Source: Bradyrhizobium sp. MOS002 (GTDB taxonomy: Bacteria; Pseudomonadota; Alphaproteobacteria; Rhizobiales; Xanthobacteraceae). From it: a stretch of 64,000 bases of DNA. The position numbers and the translations under genes were made by a program. Position 1 is the first letter of the stretch. The number at the start of each line of letters is the position of its first letter. The DNA is taken from contig NZ_PYFX01000006.1 in the NCBI RefSeq assembly GCF_003020115.1, forward strand, positions 1 through 64,000. Reading direction: 5' to 3'. The notes under the pieces are model-generated. The model had not been told where the DNA came from and ran no database searches. It saw only the letters and a list, made by a program, of their open reading frames with translations. Below, piece by piece: positions 60,160 through 64,000 of this stretch.

Positions 60160-60749
60160 TCCTTAGACAGGCCCTTGGCCGGATTGGCCTTCAGCCAGTC
60201 CAGGACATCGCCGGCGTTCCGGTCGGGCGGAAACACCGGATAGAACACATGCGTGATCGTGGCGTCGTCGACGATCAGCGCGAGGCGCTTGATCAGCGTC
60301 AGGCCCGCGACCTCCATTGTCGGCAAATTCAGGGCGTGCGTGAGCGCCAGCTTCTCGTCCGAGAGCACCGGGAACGGCAGATGCAGCCGCGAGGCCATTT
60401 CGGTCTGGTACGCGTTGCTTTGGGTCGAGAGGCCGAACACCTGCGCGGCGCCGGCGGCCTTCAACTCGGCGAACAGATCGCGAAACGCGCAGGTCTGCGG
60501 CGTGCAACCGCGCGCGCCCGGGATCATGTCCCAATCGTCGACCAGCGCGATCTTGCCGGGCTCGCCGGTGCGCGGATAGGCGAACACCACGGTCCGGCCA
60601 CGCAGCGCCGACAGCGCGACTGACGTGTCATCGGTGGCGAGCAGGCTGACCGGCGGCAGCGTCATGCCTTTCAGGTGCGCGGCGCCACCGTCATCCGCAG
60701 GTGCGGGAATCCGGGTCCAATCGACCTCGAGCAGGTTTCTCTGAGTCAT
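60156..60749 (-). CDS. PrxQ/BCP-type peroxiredoxin, 197 aa
   Basis: Thiol peroxidase. The two catalytic cysteines are in G-C-T-P-Q-T-C-A-F-R-D, with the resolving Cys five residues after the peroxidatic one, the atypical two-Cys PrxQ type. Thioredoxin fold features (V-V-F-A-Y-P-R-T-G) precede it. No signal peptide, so cytosolic. It is convergent with the glycosylase gene; the two stops overlap by four bases. smpB lies upstream on the same strand. Confidence 0.88.
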   Translation of the reverse strand: MTQRNLLEVDWTRIPAPADDGGAAHLKGMTLPPVSLLATDDTSVALSALRGRTVVFAYPRTGEPGKIALVDDWDMIPGARGCTPQTCAFRDLFAELKAAGAAQVFGLSTQSNAYQTEMASRLHLPFPVLSDEKLALTHALNLPTMEVAGLTLIKRLALIVDDATITHVFYPVFPPDRNAGDVLDWLKANPAKGLSKD

Positions 60750-60753
60750 CCCG

Positions 60754-61227
60754 CTATCCCCTCGCCCGCATCAGGCGGCCCTTCTCCCGGCTCCAGTCGC
60801 GCTTCTTCTCGGACTCGCGCTTGTCGTGCAGCTTCTTGCCCTTTGCAACCGCGAGCTGCAATTTGGCGCGACCACGCTCGTTGAAGTAAAGCTTGAGCGG
60901 GATCAGCGTCATGCCTTCGCGGTCGACCGCACCCATCAGCTTGTTGATCTGCTTGCGATGCAGCAGCAGTTTTCGCGGCCGCTTGGGCTCGTGATTGAAG
61001 CGGTTGCCCTGGAGATATTCCGGAATGGTGGCGTTGATCAGCCAGATCTCGCCGTTCTTGGAATCGGCGTAGGATTCCGCGATCGTGCTCTTGCCGTTGC
61101 GGATCGACTTGACCTCGGTGCCGGTCAACGCAATGCCGACCTCAATCGTATCCTCGATCGCATAGTTGAAGCGGGCCTTGCGATTTTCCGCCATGACCTT
61201 GATCGGACGTTCGTTCTTGTCGGCCAT
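60754..61227 (-). CDS. smpB: SsrA-binding protein SmpB, 157 aa
   Basis: Partners tmRNA in ribosome rescue. N-A-T-I-P-E-Y, N-H-E-P-K-R-P-R-K-L-L-L-H-R-K and a basic C-terminus (K-G-K-K-L-H-D-K-R-E-S-E-K-K-R-D-W) are family features. The ATG at 61227 (MADKNERP) is taken. Four bases separate its stop from the peroxiredoxin gene. Confidence 0.96.
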   Translation of the reverse strand: MADKNERPIKVMAENRKARFNYAIEDTIEVGIALTGTEVKSIRNGKSTIAESYADSKNGEIWLINATIPEYLQGNRFNHEPKRPRKLLLHRKQINKLMGAVDREGMTLIPLKLYFNERGRAKLQLAVAKGKKLHDKRESEKKRDWSREKGRLMRARG

Positions 61228-61286
61228 GGAAGACAAACCTGATCGAGATGCGCGAGGACGCTAACAGTTTGGATGAAGCGCGCGCG

Positions 61287-61730
61287 TCAAGACTTCTTGA
61301 GGAGATCGCGGATCTCGGTCAGCAGCTCGACCTCGGCCGAAGGCTTTGGCGGAGCGGCAGGCTCCGCCTCGTCCTTGCGCTTCAACTTGTTCATGGCACG
61401 GATCACCAGGAACAGCACGAAGGCAATGATGATGAAATTGATCGTCAGCGTGAGGAAGCTGCCCCAAGCCAAGACGGCACCCTGCTTTTTGGCGTCCGCG
61501 AGATTTGCGGCGGTGACCTTGCTCGAAAGCGGCGTGAAGTAGTTCGAGAAGTCGAGGCCGCCGGTGGCCGCACCGATGATCGGCATGATCACGTCGCCGA
61601 CCAGCGATGTGACGATGGCGCCGAAGGCCGCGCCGATGATGACGCCGACCGCGAGATCGACGACGTTGCCCTTCATGGCGAACTCGCGGAACTCCCTGAG
61701 CATCCGCGTGCCTCTTTCCTCGATCGCCAT
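61287..61730 (-). CDS. mscL: Large-conductance mechanosensitive channel, 147 aa
   Basis: Pressure-relief channel in the inner membrane. The signature F-R-E-F-A-M-K-G-N-V-V-D-L-A-V-G-V-I-I-G-A-A-F-G begins helix 1, and the second helix I-N-F-I-I-I-A-F-V-L-F-L-V-I follows a periplasmic loop. The ATG at 61730 has GGGGGAG; an internal ATG at 61703 is possible and is the start most homologues would use. Confidence 0.95.
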   Translation of the reverse strand: MAIEERGTRMLREFREFAMKGNVVDLAVGVIIGAAFGAIVTSLVGDVIMPIIGAATGGLDFSNYFTPLSSKVTAANLADAKKQGAVLAWGSFLTLTINFIIIAFVLFLVIRAMNKLKRKDEAEPAAPPKPSAEVELLTEIRDLLKKS

Positions 61731-61757
61731 GAAAAGCTCCCCCGATCGGCTAGCGCC

Positions 61758-62648
61758 TCAGTTGATGAGGCCAGCATGAACCATCGCGCTGCGCACGGCA
61801 ACGCGGGTCGGCTCGGTGACCGGCACCATCGGCAGCCGCAGCGTCTCGTCCAGCTTCCCGAGCAGCGACAGCGCGTACTTGATCGGCGCCGGATTGCTCT
61901 CGATGAAGAGGTTGTTGTGCAGCGGCATCAGCTTGTCGTGCAGCTTCAGCGCGGTGGCATGATCGCCCTTCGCCCAGGCGGCCTGGAACTCCGAGCACAG
62001 CCGCGGCGCGACGTTCGAGGTCACCGAGATGCAGCCATGGCCGCCATGGGCCATGTAACCGAGGATGGTCGCATCCTCGCCCGAGAGCTGGTTGAAGTCC
62101 TCGCCCATCGCCGCGCGCTGCTGCGAGACGCGGACCATGCTGGCGGTGGCGTCCTTGACGCCGGCGATGTTCTTCAGCTCCCACAGCCGCGCCATGGTGT
62201 CGACCGACATGTCGATCACCGAGCGCGGCGGGATGTTGTAGATGATGATCGGAATCCCGATCGCGTCGTTGATCGCCTTGAAGTGCTGGTACATGCCTTC
62301 CTGGGTCGGCTTGTTGTAATAGGGCGTCACGACCAGAACCGCGTTCGCGCCCGCCTTCTCGGCGTGCTGGGCGAGCTCGATCGCCTCCTTGGTCGAGTTG
62401 GAGCCGGCGCCGGCGACGACAGGCACGCGGCCTTTCGCTTCCTCGATGCACCATTCGACGACCTTCTTGTGCTCGTCATGGCTCAGCGTCGGGCTCTCCC
62501 CGGTGGTGCCGACCGGGACCAGGCCGTTGGTGCCCTCTGAAATCTGCCAGTTGACCAGGGAGCGAAACGCCGCCTCGTCCAGCGAGCCGTTCTTGAACGG
62601 CGTGACCAAGGCGGTGAAAGATCCCCGGAATTTCGTCTTGGCTGCCAT
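61758..62648 (-). CDS. dapA: 4-hydroxy-tetrahydrodipicolinate synthase, 296 aa
   Basis: First committed step of lysine and meso-diaminopimelate synthesis. Schiff-base Lys is in I-A-G-V-K-D-A-T-A, catalytic Tyr in V-T-P-Y-Y-N-K-P; also P-V-G-T-T-G-E-S-P-T-L. The ATG at 62648 is used; the extended frame is not protein-like. Convergent genes are absent; it is divergent from the lytic transglycosylase gene, linking cell-wall precursor and wall turnover. Confidence 0.96.
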   Translation of the reverse strand: MAAKTKFRGSFTALVTPFKNGSLDEAAFRSLVNWQISEGTNGLVPVGTTGESPTLSHDEHKKVVEWCIEEAKGRVPVVAGAGSNSTKEAIELAQHAEKAGANAVLVVTPYYNKPTQEGMYQHFKAINDAIGIPIIIYNIPPRSVIDMSVDTMARLWELKNIAGVKDATASMVRVSQQRAAMGEDFNQLSGEDATILGYMAHGGHGCISVTSNVAPRLCSEFQAAWAKGDHATALKLHDKLMPLHNNLFIESNPAPIKYALSLLGKLDETLRLPMVPVTEPTRVAVRSAMVHAGLIN

Positions 62649-62889
62649 GGACTTCCTCCGTACGCGGCAATCTTGAGCGCAAGCCGCATTCATATCGGGT
62701 CTATCCCGCCGGTAAAAGACCCGCCTCCGCGTGACCCACCATTTAGGCCGCGATTTTGCCGCGGTGGTGGTGCAAACCCGGCCACGGTAAGCGGCTGTTG
62801 GTATTTTGTCCGCATATTCAATCAAATACAGCCAGATCTTGTACAGCTAGGTCTTGAGCCAATTGACTGATTCGGGGCGACGAAACGCC

Positions 62890-64000
62890 GTGATCTCTTT
62901 TCCGCACGCCGCATGGCGATCCACCGGTCTGGTCGTGTGCCTGATGGCAGGGCTCTCGGCCGGCTGCGCCGCCTGGGCCAAATCCAATGAGACAACCGCG
63001 GAGACCGCCAAGGAAACCGCGAAGGAAGCCGCGAAGCCCGCCGCCAAGGACACCGCGAAGGGACCTGCCAAAGGATCGGCCAAGGGGACGGATAAGGGGA
63101 CGGATAAAGGGAGCGGCGCCACCAAAGACGCTGCGAAGGGAGCGGGCAAGGGAGTCCCCCCGAGCCCGGCGAAGGATGCCGCGAAGAAGCCTGCCAAGGA
63201 TACTACTAAGGACGCTGGCAAGAACGCAGGCAGGGAACCGGCGAAGGACAAGCTGAAGCCTACGGCTCCCGCGCCGAAATCTCAGCCGACCGCTGGCGGC
63301 TCGGTCCCGAAGACGGCCCCCGCACCGGCTGCGACGGCCATCGTCAGACCGACGGCGCCTGCCCCGGCCAAGCCCGTCGCGGCTCCTGTCCTGGCTCCGG
63401 CGACCCGCCAGCATGCCGCCCCGCGCAAGCCGGTCACACCGGCTGCGGTTGCTGCGACCTCCTCGACGTCACAAGCCGACAAGGACACGCTGGAGACCGT
63501 GATCGAGCTGGTGCGCAAGCGCAAGGCGGGCGACGCCACCAACGCCGCGGGCACGATCTCCGATCCCGTCGCGCGAAAACTCTCGGAATGGATCATCCTG
63601 CGCAGCGAGGACAATGGCGCGACTGTGGAGCGCTACCGCGCCTTCCTGTCCGCCAATCCGAGCTGGCCGTCGCAGACCTTCCTGCGCCGGCGCCTGGAGG
63701 CCGCGATGTGGGACGACCGGCGCGACGACCAGGTCGCGTGGTCGTGGTTCGAGAACGAATCCCCCGTGTCCGCCAAGGGCCGCTTCACGCTCGCCAAGGC
63801 GATGCTGGCGCGCGGCGACCGCGCCAACGCCGAACGTCTGGTGCGCGATGCCTGGCGCAGCGACCCGATGTCGGAAGACACCGAGAACAACGCACTCGAC
63901 CAGTTCGGCGCGCTGCTGACGCCCGGCGATCAGAAGGCGCGGATGGACACGCTGCTCTACGGCAGCGAGAACGAGGCCGCATTGCGTGCTGCGAAGCGCC
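62890..64000 (+). CDS. Soluble lytic transglycosylase-type protein with Lys/Ala-rich linker, N-terminal part (runs off the right edge)
   Basis: An open frame starts at a GTG at 62890 and continues without stop to the window end. Signal peptide at residues 1-30 (M-A-G-L-S-A-G-C-A-A-W-A, then K-S-N). Residues 32-115 are an extreme low-complexity stretch of A-K, D-T-A-K, G-x-A-K and T-D-K-G units, then a Pro/Ala part to about 180. From about 190 on it reads L-E-T-V-I-E-L-V-R-K, V-A-R-K-L-S-E-W-I-I-L-R and Y-R-A-F-L-S-A-N-P-S-W-P-S, the superhelical U-domain of soluble lytic transglycosylases. The catalytic SLT domain must lie beyond the edge. The position opposite dapA matches that seen in relatives. 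Confidence 0.85.
   Translation, partial: MISFPHAAWRSTGLVVCLMAGLSAGCAAWAKSNETTAETAKETAKEAAKPAAKDTAKGPAKGSAKGTDKGTDKGSGATKDAAKGAGKGVPPSPAKDAAKKPAKDTTKDAGKNAGREPAKDKLKPTAPAPKSQPTAGGSVPKTAPAPAATAIVRPTAPAPAKPVAAPVLAPATRQHAAPRKPVTPAAVAATSSTSQADKDTLETVIELVRKRKAGDATNAAGTISDPVARKLSEWIILRSEDNGATVERYRAFLSANPSWPSQTFLRRRLEAAMWDDRRDDQVAWSWFENESPVSAKGRFTLAKAMLARGDRANAERLVRDAWRSDPMSEDTENNALDQFGALLTPGDQKARMDTLLYGSENEAALRAAKR

Noticed and set aside
62980..63250. Repeated GCGAAGG/GCCAAGG words, considered as a CRISPR or minisatellite
   Set aside because: The words are in frame and code the Lys/Ala linker; spacing is irregular.

Overview
The window is chromosomal DNA from a high-GC alphaproteobacterium, almost certainly Bradyrhizobium or a very close relative. 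This rests on gene order (plsX-fabH-ihfA-merR, lepB-rnc-era-recO, the ribD-ribE-ribH-nusB-thiL block, an ldtR/DUF6163 pair), a HemB with the Mg-type rather than Zn-type metal loop, a Mur/Fur-like box in front of mntH, and several families of dispersed palindromes typical of this genus. No database was searched; all family names come from motifs read in the sequence.

Layout. (1) 1-11675 is the right end of an integrated phage-type element, all on the minus strand. Reading its transcription (right to left): a winged-helix replication-type protein, two unknown small genes, a protein with four tandem helix-turn-helix-like repeats and a sigma-like tail, a YodC-like protein, an AlpA/excisionase-like protein, then portal, prohead protease, major capsid, a small structural-type protein, two head-tail connectors, HNH nuclease, small and large terminase, an ADP-ribosyltransferase-like protein, an unknown protein and the start of a SPRY/lectin-like protein cut by the window edge. 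No tail gene, integrase or lysis gene is visible. The element abuts the 3' end of a tRNA-Pro(GGG) gene, a plausible integration site. (2) 11676-18336 is core chromosome: MerR regulator, ihfA, fabH, plsX, a YceD protein, a cytochrome bc1 chaperone, BamE/OmlA, an orphan TctC-type binding protein and a zinc-ribbon membrane protein. (3) 18337-26473 holds the H+-pyrophosphatase and the thiamine/riboflavin/NrdR/GlyA block. (4) 26726-28903 holds two tiny conserved-looking genes, the LdtR regulator and a DUF6163 membrane protein. (5) 29026-37643 holds hemB, an RDD protein, the N-end-rule transferase Bpt, MntH, two MFS transporters flanking a class III adenylate cyclase, and a small membrane protein.

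(6) 37649-47478 is accessory: a secreted metallo-beta-lactamase, a Co/Ni CDF efflux pump, a chromate-resistance operon behind a near-consensus promoter, a LysR regulator divergent from a small protein, about 0.9 kb of structured non-coding repeat DNA, and a GMC oxidoreductase cotranscribed with a peptide-type binding protein. (7) 47660-62648 is housekeeping: parC, recO, era, rnc, lepB, acpS, pdxJ, the RelA/SpoT synthetase-hydrolase, rpoZ, a NYN RNase, a family-5 uracil-DNA glycosylase, a PrxQ-type peroxiredoxin, smpB, mscL and dapA. Divergent from dapA, a lytic transglycosylase with an extreme Lys/Ala-rich linker runs off the right edge.

Most operons use ATGA or TGATG overlaps. Many starts given here are shorter than the longest open frame; the reason is stated in each entry. 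The most unusual content is the tail-less capsid module of region 1, which resembles a capsid-forming phage satellite, together with its repeat-sigma protein, and the hairpin-rich non-coding element at 43.6-44.2 kb.
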